From Planctomycetaceae bacterium (lineage in GTDB: Bacteria; Planctomycetota; Planctomycetia; Planctomycetales; Planctomycetaceae), in NCBI GenBank assembly GCA_900299185.1, contig OMIV01000068.1:1-64000 (forward strand): 64,000 bases of DNA. The letters are read 5' to 3'. Shown piece by piece: positions 35,322-44,216 of this stretch; the stretch's first letter is position 1, and each line of letters opens with the position of its first letter. The notes beneath the pieces were generated by a model, which saw nothing but the letters and a program-made list of their open reading frames with translations, was not told the origin of the DNA and made no database searches. The position numbers and the translations under genes are program-made.

Positions 35322-35577
35322 TGATCTTACTTTCCGACTTACGGCGGTGGTGCGACGCTCAGGGTTGCCTCAAATGGTTGGATTAGGTCCCGCTGGCTAG
35401 TTGCGTCTTGTTCGCTTCCGGTGTTATTTGCGTGGAACGATGAATGATTTGTCCGCATTTGCCCGTTAAAAGCAAAGGCGGGTGGACGCAGGCTTTTAGT
35501 TCTACCAGTTTGCGGTGTCAAGAAACCGACAGTCTTTGGAACGCGATGGCTTTAGAATTGGTGAGGATGTCTAAATG

Positions 35578-36543
35578 CTATTTTTGCAGGAGTTTTTGAA
35601 GGGTTTCGCGAAGGTCCGTTCCCCGAATGTCGTATTGGACGACGTCCCCCGATTGGTTGACGACATAAAGTGATGGGATTTTGCGGACATGGTATTTTTT
35701 GCGAAATTCCTCGACCGAAGCGTCGGTTGTGATCATTCTCCACGGGAGTTGATACCGGGATGAGAATGCATCCACCAAGGCAGCGTCGCCATCGAGACTG
35801 ATACCTATGATTTCGACGCCGTCTGCTTTCAGGTCAGTGTAGATCGCCTTGAGATTTGGGAATTCATCGATGCAAGGGGCGCAGTTAGTGGCCCAAAAGT
35901 CGATGACAATGAGCTTTCCTTTGTAGTCAGAAAGGCCGATGGAGACGCCTTTTGTATCAATTGCATCAATTGAGGGTGCAGGCTTATTCAGAAGATTGAG
36001 TTTTGCAATTTTATTCTCGCACATGGCGCGAAGATCGCCGTCGAGGAAGAATTTATTGGCGGTAGCTTCAAAGACTTTTTTCGATGCATCAAAGTGCCCT
36101 GAGACTCTTAATGTGGTTGCGAGTTGGGTGCCGAAATCCGCAATCTCACGGCCGTTTTGGAGTCGGGCGAAGCGGAGTTGAGATTCGAAAAGTTCAACGG
36201 CGTCATCGGCTTTTCCTGAGCGGGCGAGGCCGAAGATGAGAGCTTGCTGAGCCATCGCTTTCACGAGCGGGTCTGGCTTTTCCGACTTGAGGTACGTTTC
36301 TGCAAATGGGATCGCTTCGTCTTCAATGCGCTGTTCAATGGCGGTCGTAAATAGCCATTTCCAAGCTAGGTTCGCGTCTGGAGCTTGAGGATTTGAGGTT
36401 ACATAGTTAGCGACTTTACGGAACGTCGAGCGAGTTTCTTGGCGGATTATCGTGCTGAAGGACGGCTTTGGATCCGCCGAACGAACTGCAGTGGATATAG
36501 CGATAGTGGAGAGCAGAACTATGGTAATTAGCCGAGTTGTCAT
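35578..36543 (-). CDS. Secreted TlpA-like thioredoxin-domain protein
   Basis: 321 residues. ATG 36543 opens a signal peptide (MTTRLITIVLLSTIAISTA...RSA). A helical region (~30-190) rich in Ala and Glu with TPR-like character is followed by the TlpA fold: GLSDYKGKLIVIDFWATNCAPCIDEF with CAPC active site, VEIIGISLDGD, WRMITTD and VRKIPSLYVV (cis-Pro). Likely an extracytoplasmic thiol reductase or cytochrome-maturation-type protein. CAPC replaces the common CGPC. Confidence 0.88.
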   Translation of the reverse strand: MTTRLITIVLLSTIAISTAVRSADPKPSFSTIIRQETRSTFRKVANYVTSNPQAPDANLAWKWLFTTAIEQRIEDEAIPFAETYLKSEKPDPLVKAMAQQALIFGLARSGKADDAVELFESQLRFARLQNGREIADFGTQLATTLRVSGHFDASKKVFEATANKFFLDGDLRAMCENKIAKLNLLNKPAPSIDAIDTKGVSIGLSDYKGKLIVIDFWATNCAPCIDEFPNLKAIYTDLKADGVEIIGISLDGDAALVDAFSSRYQLPWRMITTDASVEEFRKKYHVRKIPSLYVVNQSGDVVQYDIRGTDLRETLQKLLQK

Positions 36544-36611
36544 TATTAATTTGCCCTTGGGGAGTGGGGTTCTTGTGGTTTTAATTGGATCGGCGGCGCG
36601 GTTGGGTGACA

Positions 36612-39272
36612 TTATTGCCAATCGAGTTCGACTGTGGTTTGGCCTTGGGTTTGCAGAATGAGGGTTTTGGTTTCGGGAATCCAGCTTCGGGACAGTTCTA
36701 TCGATTTACCATTGAGTCGAACGAATGGGGGTTGCGGGACGCCGTTCATCAAAAGCGAGTATTCATTTCGTATGGTTGAGTGGACGTTGAATGAAAGTTG
36801 GCCAGGCGATTTGGTAGTTAGCTCGGTCAGTTTGCCCGGAGCGTGAATCAAAAGGTGATTATCCCCGATCTGTTTGGCGTGTGTTTCATAAGAGGTGGCA
36901 TTGTCAATGAGTCGCATCGCGAGAGGTTGGAATGTTCCCGGATTGATATCGGCAACATTGCGAGATTGAGTGCGCAGGTTGAAGGAGTCAGGGAGAAGCC
37001 CTTGGTGTGGAGTGCCAAGGGGATAGACCTGTTGCATTCCAGAAAGTGTGATTAAGTCGGCGAGGGGGAGTAAATCACCGCCTTGGGTGGTGAGTGCGTC
37101 AGCATAGACCGCACCGCACCATTGGACCGGGAGTCCGATCCAAACGGGAGCCTGCCAATGAGTCGCTCCCAGGACGGAAGTTGTCGCGTATGGACCGATT
37201 CCGTGCTGGGTTGGTTTGCGAAGATAGACGAAGGGCACCCCGGTCCAAGCCCAGTAATTAGCTCGTTGGCGGAATGCGTCATCGCCGGTGAGTTGGAAGC
37301 CCAGTGAATAGGCTCGAGTGAGATGTGCGGACGCCAAAATGTCTGGGGTATGGAGCGGGATCTCCCAGGTTTGCGCTCCGCGTGGGACTGTGCCGTCGTA
37401 GCGGTCGAGTTGGCGTAAAGCTTTCAATGCGGACTTGATGAGTTCTTGGTCGCCGCAGAAGAGCGCGGCGTTGATGAGATCACAAACGACTGCCGCGTGG
37501 AGGCCGTTGGCTTCACGTGATGGTTGGGTTCGGCTGAAGTCCATGCGGCCAGGAGTTGGGTGGTAGCGAACGACTCCGTCGGGATCGAATTGCTTCAAAA
37601 TGTTGAGCCCGTGCTGGCGGACATGAGGAATGACGGCGGCAGCGTGACCGGTTAGCAAGGGTAGGACTGGATGTCTCAGATGGCCGACACGTGAGAAGTA
37701 CTCTTGTGGGATAGGGATTGAAGTCGCAGCTTGTTGAGAAGTTGATCGCAGTCTCGCCGCGAGAGTGGGGTCAGAGGTTCGATTTGCTAGCCATTCCAGC
37801 ATCCATACTGCGTCGCCAGCGGGCTGGTGACGAAAGTCTCCAGTTCCGATGGCATGGGCGAAGTGACCATCTTTTCTCAATGGTGTATCGAGCCAGCCTG
37901 CTGCTGCGAGTGGAACATATTCCTCGATGAGTCGTTGCTTGGTCTTGTCCGGCAAATGGTTCAATGGGTTGCTGCGCTGCCAATACTCTTTCACCGCAGG
38001 AACAACGGTGTCTCCCAGACCCGCCAGCAGAGTTGCCTTCACTTTGAGGGGTTGGTTTGCTGTTAGGCGGGATGGTTCGAAGGGCAAGAGGGCGCCATCC
38101 TCTCTGCTTGTTCCATCTGATGCAGGCGCAATAAGTCCCATCGCGTGCGAACCCGAACCAAAGGTGCGATCGGGGCTATCGAAGAGGGCCGCCACATTGG
38201 GAGACATCTCCCATTTCACGGCGACGAAATGCTTTTCAGCGCTGATCGCCATGAGCGGAAACGTCAGCTTGATTTCGTCAGGGACGAGGCGACGTGCGGC
38301 TGGTCCTTCGATATCAGCCGTGGAACTGCTGGGTTCGTCTTCGAGGTACTCAACACCAGCAAATAAGCCTTGCGACTTTCGACTCTGGTGCGTGCCTAGT
38401 CCTGGGTGGATCAAAAGCAGTGGGGCGAAGAGGAGTTCGCGATCTTGGTCGACGGACAACGCGACTTCGACCTCGATGGCGGATCCGCTTCCACGTTGAA
38501 ACGACTGCGAGAGGCTCCAATTACCGCCATCGTCGTCCGTGAAAACACACGATAGCAGCATTCCTTGCTCGGTGTGCTTCGAGGAAACGCGCGCTCGCTG
38601 ACGGAGGTCGAGCCATTGAGTCTCGGTGCCTCGACGCAATCCCAACATAGGTCGATTGTGGCCACACGCAACGACGTGCTCGTTGAACGAGAGTTCGAAT
38701 TCACCGAGTCCAGCTTGAGCGTGACGCAACGTTATGCCACCGGCTTTGATCGTCAGTGGATCGGCTCCAAGGACCGGGGCCATTGGACGTTGCCAATTCG
38801 GGGCGGTGGCTTGCCAGAGCTTATGGAACGACAGATTCTCGAAGACGCAGACCCCGCGATCTCCAGGGGGATCGATCCGTAAATGATGCTGAGGGCCGAG
38901 CGCCGGAATCGGAATGAGTACTTCGTGAGATTGTCCGGCAGGTACCGGGAAGCGAACGGAACGAGTCTCAAGTTCGGGGCCGTTGGAATAGAAGACTTGT
39001 CCGGTGCCTCCGGTGTCAGAGCGAAGCCGCAGCTTCATCAAGAGAGGCACATCGGCTGGAAGGTCAATCTGCGGTCCTCGGAAGTAGGGATCGCTGCCGT
39101 TGATGGACACCTTGAGTCCGTCGGGTGTGGCTTCCAGAGACTTGACGTCATGCAGAGCTTTCCAACGTTTCGCAACGTCGGGCTTGCGGAAATCAAACTC
39201 GCCCAATGGCAAGTCGGCAGCAGCAGCCGTGGATGTCACGAACAACAACAGAGTCAGAAGTACTCGATACAT
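36612..39272 (-). CDS. Large secreted protein of unknown function
   Basis: 886 residues; ATG 39272 opens a signal peptide ending AAA. The N-terminal half is beta-rich (repeated FDF, VSINGSDPYF, LRLRSDTGGTGQVFY) like a carbohydrate-binding or sandwich domain. The region ~440-760 is helical with Trp/Pro/Gly turns (AGWLDTPLRKDGHFAHAIGTGDFRHQPAGDAVWMLEWLA), like alpha-toroid glycosidases or lyases. A short beta tail ends the protein. A polysaccharide-active enzyme is plausible, but I recognise no catalytic motif. Confidence 0.7.
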   Translation of the reverse strand: MYRVLLTLLLFVTSTAAAADLPLGEFDFRKPDVAKRWKALHDVKSLEATPDGLKVSINGSDPYFRGPQIDLPADVPLLMKLRLRSDTGGTGQVFYSNGPELETRSVRFPVPAGQSHEVLIPIPALGPQHHLRIDPPGDRGVCVFENLSFHKLWQATAPNWQRPMAPVLGADPLTIKAGGITLRHAQAGLGEFELSFNEHVVACGHNRPMLGLRRGTETQWLDLRQRARVSSKHTEQGMLLSCVFTDDDGGNWSLSQSFQRGSGSAIEVEVALSVDQDRELLFAPLLLIHPGLGTHQSRKSQGLFAGVEYLEDEPSSSTADIEGPAARRLVPDEIKLTFPLMAISAEKHFVAVKWEMSPNVAALFDSPDRTFGSGSHAMGLIAPASDGTSREDGALLPFEPSRLTANQPLKVKATLLAGLGDTVVPAVKEYWQRSNPLNHLPDKTKQRLIEEYVPLAAAGWLDTPLRKDGHFAHAIGTGDFRHQPAGDAVWMLEWLANRTSDPTLAARLRSTSQQAATSIPIPQEYFSRVGHLRHPVLPLLTGHAAAVIPHVRQHGLNILKQFDPDGVVRYHPTPGRMDFSRTQPSREANGLHAAVVCDLINAALFCGDQELIKSALKALRQLDRYDGTVPRGAQTWEIPLHTPDILASAHLTRAYSLGFQLTGDDAFRQRANYWAWTGVPFVYLRKPTQHGIGPYATTSVLGATHWQAPVWIGLPVQWCGAVYADALTTQGGDLLPLADLITLSGMQQVYPLGTPHQGLLPDSFNLRTQSRNVADINPGTFQPLAMRLIDNATSYETHAKQIGDNHLLIHAPGKLTELTTKSPGQLSFNVHSTIRNEYSLLMNGVPQPPFVRLNGKSIELSRSWIPETKTLILQTQGQTTVELDWQ

Positions 39273-39412
39273 TCGCGGCGAGATTCCCGTGAGAGGCGAG
39301 TCGCGACTTGCTACCAAGCGGCGACGATCGCCATCTGGCACGCAAATCGTCGCATCGAAAACCGGCTTCGACGCGACGACAGCAACTCGTCTTGGGAATG
39401 TAGGTCGTCAGC

Positions 39413-40882
39413 TCAATGAATCTCCACCGGACGGCAGGCGATCTCCTGACCTCCGCTTCGCACCGTGATTGAGTAGGTCCCCGTCGGTAGCGTGGGTGGA
39501 ACTTTGAATTGCCATTCGGCGCGTAGTCTCTCGCGAGGGACGACTTGACCAACTTGCTGCACGAGCCGTCCCTCGGGGTCGAGCAAATTGCATTCGATCC
39601 ATTGATCGCCATGCAGCAGCGTCAGGCTGACTTGCACGAGGAACCGTTCGTCGCGCTTAAACTGGTTGCGCAGATTCATCATGACGCCGCCGAGTAGGTC
39701 GGTGCCAATTGTAACCGTGTGGTACTTGTCCGTTTCTCGAATCGCTTCAGGTTCGCGGGGGATTCGCTCGAAGAAGCCGGCTTCCAAGACCGGCAAGGGG
39801 TACTTGCCTTCGGGGCGACGTTCGCCATACGGATCAATCACGTACTCGGCTGCAACTCCCACTGCGGAAGTCACTAGCAACACGGTCACGTAGGCCAGGC
39901 TGGATGCGGCCCACTTCGGAATGTGGACAGGTCGCGTCAGCCATTGATCGAGTCCCAGACCGCGAGCCCAACGACCAATTCGAAGCATGTCCTTTTCATC
40001 GAAGAAGCTGACATAGCTCGAAATCATGACCATCGGAAACACGTAGATGCCCAACAGCGGAGCTGTTGAGAAGTGAAATGTTGCTCCGAAGCCCAACGCA
40101 AACAGGCGGCCAATCCCTCGCCACGAAATGAAGACGAAGATGATTTGCCAAACGATCGCGGCGTAGGCCATGGCGATCAGAATGCTCGGATAAGCCGACA
40201 GCCATTCGCCCATTGGGTTAGCTCGATTGACGTTGGTCATCATCCACCAGCGCAATTGATCGCTTGTGAAATAAGCTTCTGTTTGAAGCTTGGTGGTGGC
40301 TGCTCCGAAGTAGATCAGGCCGATGAGCAACTGAATGAGGCGTCTCGGCCAGACAACAGCGACGGGCATTCTTGTCTCGACTCCGAAGACTCGACGACGG
40401 GGTAACGAACTCGGTCGCAACAGGCTGTCGACGGACCAGATTGCGCCGCAGTTCGAGAGTCCGAGCAACACTAGAAAGTGAGTGGAGATGACCGAGTACT
40501 TGGTGATCGAACTGAGGCAGTCGAGCATGTTGAGATAGCCGAATAATCCAGCCGATAGCAGCAACGAAGTTCGAGTCCACCAGCCTGCAGCACTCATCAG
40601 AAGTGTGACTGCGAGGACTGAAACCAACGCCACGGCGACGGTTCCATTGGGCTCGGGAAAGAAGTCCGGCCATCCATAATTGAGAGCCAGAGGGGCTGCC
40701 GCGCCGTCCGTCGAATACAGCTCGCGACTGTGTATCCAGCGTGGGACGACGACGATCAACAAGACGAGCGGTAAGAGGATTCTCAGCAGTGCGAGACTGA
40801 AGGGAACTTCTTCGCGATAGAAGAACGACTGCCACGAACTTCGAAGCGAACGATGATCGCTCAGCGGGTAAGAAGCAGACAT
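39413..40882 (-). CDS. HTTM (vitamin K-dependent carboxylase-like) membrane protein
   Basis: 489 residues; AAGGAG lies just before ATG 40882. Several hydrophobic segments (LALLRILLPLVLLIVVVPRW; VALVSVLAVTLLMSAAGWW; TSLLLSAGLFGYLNMLD; STHFLVLLGLSNCGAIWSVD; RRLIQLLIGLIYFGAATTKL; ILIAMAYAAIVWQIIFVF; LFALGFGATFHFSTAPLLGIYVFPMVMISSYV) fit the HTTM domain, which is the membrane part of gamma-glutamyl carboxylase. The last ~120 residues are soluble. Carboxylase activity is not implied. It follows the CXXCH partner gene at a spacing of about 106 bases. Confidence 0.85.
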   Translation of the reverse strand: MSASYPLSDHRSLRSSWQSFFYREEVPFSLALLRILLPLVLLIVVVPRWIHSRELYSTDGAAAPLALNYGWPDFFPEPNGTVAVALVSVLAVTLLMSAAGWWTRTSLLLSAGLFGYLNMLDCLSSITKYSVISTHFLVLLGLSNCGAIWSVDSLLRPSSLPRRRVFGVETRMPVAVVWPRRLIQLLIGLIYFGAATTKLQTEAYFTSDQLRWWMMTNVNRANPMGEWLSAYPSILIAMAYAAIVWQIIFVFISWRGIGRLFALGFGATFHFSTAPLLGIYVFPMVMISSYVSFFDEKDMLRIGRWARGLGLDQWLTRPVHIPKWAASSLAYVTVLLVTSAVGVAAEYVIDPYGERRPEGKYPLPVLEAGFFERIPREPEAIRETDKYHTVTIGTDLLGGVMMNLRNQFKRDERFLVQVSLTLLHGDQWIECNLLDPEGRLVQQVGQVVPRERLRAEWQFKVPPTLPTGTYSITVRSGGQEIACRPVEIH

Positions 40883-40988
40883 GAACGAACTCCTTGAAGA
40901 CGCTTGGTCGTTTCAAATGACGAGTATTGGTTTGCAGGGGGAAGTTGAAGTCGCACTCAATCGGTCGTTGGTGTCGGCACCGCACTCA

Positions 40989-41603
40989 TTAGTGCGGAAC
41001 TTCGGCCACTTGATTGGCAGCTCCGTCAGCCAGCATCACCGGAGTGCCATGACGGGCTTGAGCATGCAGGCGAGGGTTCTCGGAAATTGACCGAGTCATT
41101 TGCAGTTGATGCCAAGGAGCGCGCCGAACGATGGGCGTGCCGTCGGGTTTCAGCTCATCCCGCAAATAGAGATAGGTGAATTTCTCATCGTTGACGGGGA
41201 CGACGTTTGGGTTCAGCGATGGCGGCAAGTTGAACTTCTTATTCCACGACTCCTCGACGACGAACACTCTTCGCATGGGTTCGTGATCGGTGTGCTTGAG
41301 GCAGTTGGCGGCCAAGCGACCGGTATGGCTACCGAAGTTGTCGTAATGATGCCGGCTGAGATTGCTGTAGGGCTGGTAGTCACCCCATGGTCCAGGAGCG
41401 AGCCGGTAGTAAGTCCCGCTCTCACCTTCGCCGATGACGTGTAATCGTTGTTCCCATGTGGACCAACCGCAGAACATGTCCCAGACGACCAAGTACATGC
41501 CGGGATGGCAACTGTCGCAGTACTTGAAGCCGTGCGATCCGATGCCAAATGCCAAAATGCCCAGATAAAGAGCGATAAAACTTTGAGAGAGCCAGCGTCT
41601 CAT
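40989..41603 (-). CDS. Membrane-anchored CXXCH-containing partner of the HTTM protein
   Basis: 204 residues; AAAGGA lies before ATG 41603. One hydrophobic helix (SQSFIALYLGILAFGIGSHGF) is followed by YCDSCHPGMYLVVWDMFCGW, in which CDSCH is a CXXCH motif. The rest is a soluble, aromatic-rich module (GESGTYYRLAPGPWGDYQPYSNL, HTGRLAANCLKH, YLYLRDEL). I do not recognise a family. The gene pair suggests joint function; a single CXXCH might bind haem or a metal. Confidence 0.7.
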   Translation of the reverse strand: MRRWLSQSFIALYLGILAFGIGSHGFKYCDSCHPGMYLVVWDMFCGWSTWEQRLHVIGEGESGTYYRLAPGPWGDYQPYSNLSRHHYDNFGSHTGRLAANCLKHTDHEPMRRVFVVEESWNKKFNLPPSLNPNVVPVNDEKFTYLYLRDELKPDGTPIVRRAPWHQLQMTRSISENPRLHAQARHGTPVMLADGAANQVAEVPH

Positions 41604-41933
41604 GGCGGAATCCTTTCGCCTTCAGATGCGGCCGACATGCTGCGTTTGCGAGATCAAGTTCTCGTCCTGTGGACGATGCTCGCTGCTCCAACATGAGGCC
41701 ATAAAACGAAAAAGCCCTCAGCGCAGAGAGTCCTCCGCGCTGAGGGCGATCATCACCCAAGCAACGCCATCTTGGCGTCACATCAAGCGGTCGGACGTTA
41801 TGCGCAGCAAAAGAAGTTGGTCAATGTGAGTTGTGAGAAGAGCATTTCACTCGAAGCTACTTTCAGCATTACTCGGAGTTACATTCCTGGGGACGAGCTT
41901 GGTTTCAATTCACAACTTCATGAGGCATCTTGC
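41604..41933. promoter_or_regulatory. Divergent spacer with an intrinsic-terminator hairpin
   Basis: 330 bases between the divergent starts of the CXXCH protein and the sugar isomerase. Besides the hairpin at 41714-41747 I see no gene; promoters for both sides are expected. Confidence 0.4.
41714..41747 (-). terminator. Perfect 11-bp terminator-like hairpin in a leader region
   Basis: GCCCTCAGCGC (41714-41724) pairs perfectly with GCGCTGAGGGC (41737-41747), loop of 12 bases. On the minus strand the stem is followed by TTTTTCGTTTTAT, the form of an intrinsic terminator. Yet no gene lies upstream on that strand, so it would act on the leader of the gene at 41603 or on a small RNA. Confidence 0.65.
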
Positions 41934-42746
41934 ATGGCCAGCTTTCAGTACTGCTTGAACTCCAGCACCATCAAACCGACTCCGATACTCGACAAGATCC
42001 GCATCGCAGCGAAAGCGGGGTATGAGGGCATCGAGCTTTGGCATGACGACATCGATCTCTACCTTCAATCGGGCGGGCAGCTCGCCGACATTCGCAAGGC
42101 ACTCGATGACTACGGAGTGCATGCTCCCACCACGATCTATCTCAAAGGCTGGTTTGATACGACCGGCGAAGAGCACGCTCGGGAGATGGATGAGATCAAA
42201 CGCCGTCTTGCGCAGACGGCCGCTGTCGGTGCTCCACATGCGATCGCAGGTCCTCCGGCAGGTAAGGCCGATCATGCGCTGGGTGCCAAGAACTACTACG
42301 AATTGCTGGAGATCGGTCGGCAATTTGGTGTGAAGCCCGCGATGGAGTACCTGGGCTTTGTCGACGACATCAACACCATCGAAGCGGCGTGGGACGTGAT
42401 TCAAAAGTGTGGCCATCCCGATGCGACCATTGTGATTGACCCCTTCCACTGCTTCCGTGGGGGAGGGCCGATGGCGTCTGTGGGAACCTTGCCAGCTGAC
42501 AAGATCGCGGTATCGCATTTCAATGATTCTCCGGCGAGCCCCGCTTCGAATCTGCTGACTGACGCGGATCGAGTGATGCCAGGAGAAGGAATTTGTGACC
42601 TCAAGCTGTATTGCGATGGCCTGAGGAAGATCGGCTATCGACGCTGGCTGTCGCTCGAGCTGTTTCGGCCTGATCTATACGAACGCGACGCCTTGGAAGT
42701 TGCTCAAGAAGGGCTCGAAAAGATGCGAGCTGTTGCCGAGGCTTAA
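41934..42746 (+). CDS. Sugar phosphate isomerase/epimerase (AP endonuclease 2-like TIM barrel)
   Basis: 270 residues from ATG 41934 (TGAGG upstream). IAAKAGYEGIELWHDDI, HAPTTIYLKGWF, GVKPAMEYLGFVDDINT (Glu ligand), VIDPFHCFRGGGPM, AVSHFNDSP and WLSLELFRPD (Glu) are the metal-binding and barrel blocks of the xylose-isomerase-like family. Probably a cytoplasmic sugar or polyol isomerase; substrate not deducible. Confidence 0.87.
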   Translation: MASFQYCLNSSTIKPTPILDKIRIAAKAGYEGIELWHDDIDLYLQSGGQLADIRKALDDYGVHAPTTIYLKGWFDTTGEEHAREMDEIKRRLAQTAAVGAPHAIAGPPAGKADHALGAKNYYELLEIGRQFGVKPAMEYLGFVDDINTIEAAWDVIQKCGHPDATIVIDPFHCFRGGGPMASVGTLPADKIAVSHFNDSPASPASNLLTDADRVMPGEGICDLKLYCDGLRKIGYRRWLSLELFRPDLYERDALEVAQEGLEKMRAVAEA

Positions 42747-43091
42747 ACGCTTTGCCGTTTGTGCCGAAAGGCGCCGGTTGCGTTGATTCACATCTTCGTG
42801 GTGTTTCGATGTGAATTCTGTCAGTGACAACAAAGAGGCTAGCAGTTAGTGTCCCGCCTCGATCCGAAGAGTTTCACTGTACCGCAGGCCTGCATAAAGA
42901 AATCGAAAGATGGCAGACGGAGCACTGTTGAGTCTGGACGGACCAGCGGGACTGACTTACAAGTTGCCGCGCTTTGATGAGAAAAACTGTTGGGGTTCGT
43001 CACTCTGACAGAGTCTGTTTTTGGTTTGCCGTCTGAAGTCACTGCCCGAGTGGGGAAGTTGAAGCGAAGGACGGGGTTTTAGGAGACCCTC
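42747..43091. promoter_or_regulatory. Spacer and long leader before the RRM protein
   Basis: 345 bases. A perfect 9-bp hairpin (42786-42794 with 42808-42816) about 40 bases after the isomerase stop may mark its 3' end. The remainder holds the promoter and possibly a long untranslated leader of the RRM gene; no gene seen. Confidence 0.4.
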
Positions 43092-43460
43092 ATGGGTAAG
43101 AAGTTGTACGTCGGAAATCTCCCCTACACTACGGCCGACAGTGATCTGCAGCAGTTGTTCTCGCAGCACGGAACGGTGGCTTCAGCTCAGGTCATTACCG
43201 ACCGTGAGACTGGCCGCTCGAAGGGCTTTGGATTCGTCGAGATGTCGTCGGATTCAGAAGCTCAAGCCGCCATCAGCGGTTTGCACGGCAAGGATTGGAA
43301 TGGCCGTCCTTTGACCGTTAACGAAGCTCGTCCGAAGGAAAACAAGGGCTTTGGCGGTGGTGGTGGTGGCGGTCGCGGTGGTTACGGAGGGGGTGGCGGC
43401 GGCCGTGGTGGTTACGGAGGTGGCGGCGGTGGTTACGGCGGGGGCCGTGATCGCTACTAA
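43092..43460 (+). CDS. Glycine-rich RNA-binding protein (RRM)
   Basis: 122 residues; GGAGACC precedes ATG. One RRM fold fills ~1-80 with RNP2 (LYVGNL) and RNP1 (KGFGFVEM) intact. The C-terminal ~35 residues are a GGGRGGYGG-type repeat, an RGG-like tail as in cyanobacterial and plant glycine-rich RNA-binding proteins, which are often cold-induced. It ends at a strong intrinsic terminator. Confidence 0.95.
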   Translation: MGKKLYVGNLPYTTADSDLQQLFSQHGTVASAQVITDRETGRSKGFGFVEMSSDSEAQAAISGLHGKDWNGRPLTVNEARPKENKGFGGGGGGGRGGYGGGGGGRGGYGGGGGGYGGGRDRY

Positions 43461-43507
43461 GCCAGACCGCTGGCAAGCACATCTCTTAATGTGCTTAAGC
43501 TAAACTC

Positions 43508-43547
43508 AACCGCTTCCGCTGAGGCAACTCGGCGGAAGCGGTTTTTT
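43508..43547 (+). terminator. Intrinsic terminator of the RRM gene
   Basis: Perfect 12-bp stem (43508-43519 with 43532-43543), 12-base loop, then a T-run. This shows that the RRM message ends here and that the next gene starts after it. Confidence 0.9.
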
Positions 43548-43589
43548 GTTGGATTGATCCTCGTTCCACACATCAAGGGAAGGTCTGCC

Positions 43590-44030
43590 GTGGAAACAAT
43601 TCGCTCGGCAACGGTGAAACTCATCGAAGAATCAGAGGCGACTGGCCGAGTCGCGGAAATCTTTGCTGACATCAAGCAGACGAAGAGCATCAACTTTGTT
43701 CCAGCCTTCTGGCGGACGTTGGCGACCAACCCAATTCAATTAGAGATGGTTTGGACGGCGCTGAAGTCGATCATGCATCCCGAAGCAGCGGGGCGGACTT
43801 CGCGTTTGGACGCTCGCACTCGCGAGATGATTGCAGTTGCAGTGTCGGCCACAAACGGCTGTTCGTACTGTGTGAATTCTCACACAACCGCCTTGAAGAA
43901 GCTTGGCGTTGACGACGAAACACTCGGCGAAGTTCTCGCTGTTGCGGGTCTCTTCAACATGACGAACGCCCTGGCTGATGGATATCAAATCGAACCAGAC
44001 GTGCGACCGCCCTTAGAGCCCGTGGCCTAA
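43590..44030 (+). CDS. Carboxymuconolactone decarboxylase/AhpD-like protein
   Basis: 146 residues. GTG 43590 follows AAGGGAAGG; longer starts would run through the terminator. NGCSYCVNSHTTALKKLGV carries the CXXC...H of AhpD-like thiol peroxidase partners. The rest is the helical CMD fold. Likely an alkylhydroperoxide reductase-type or detoxification protein, cytoplasmic. Confidence 0.88.
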   Translation: METIRSATVKLIEESEATGRVAEIFADIKQTKSINFVPAFWRTLATNPIQLEMVWTALKSIMHPEAAGRTSRLDARTREMIAVAVSATNGCSYCVNSHTTALKKLGVDDETLGEVLAVAGLFNMTNALADGYQIEPDVRPPLEPVA

Positions 44031-44216
44031 GGCCGCGAGAAACTTCATCAGCACGGCCTCTGAGACTACGTTGATGTTGGCTCTGACGCCTCTTGAACGC
44101 GCATTGGGAATGCTGTGGTTTGATGATGCTCTGATATCGCGAGCGGCGATTCGGACCTCGTCGATGCTGCTAATCAGGGTTTGGCAACGCGATTCACTCT
44201 CCCAAAGGATCCGACC

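Noticed and set aside
43350-43455. GGT-rich repeats as a tandem-repeat or CRISPR-like array
   Set aside because: They are codons of the glycine-rich tail of the RRM protein; no spacers.
43491-43589. Longer N-terminus for the AhpD-like protein
   Set aside because: It would start before and read through the intrinsic terminator at 43508-43547; GTG 43590 has a good ribosome site.
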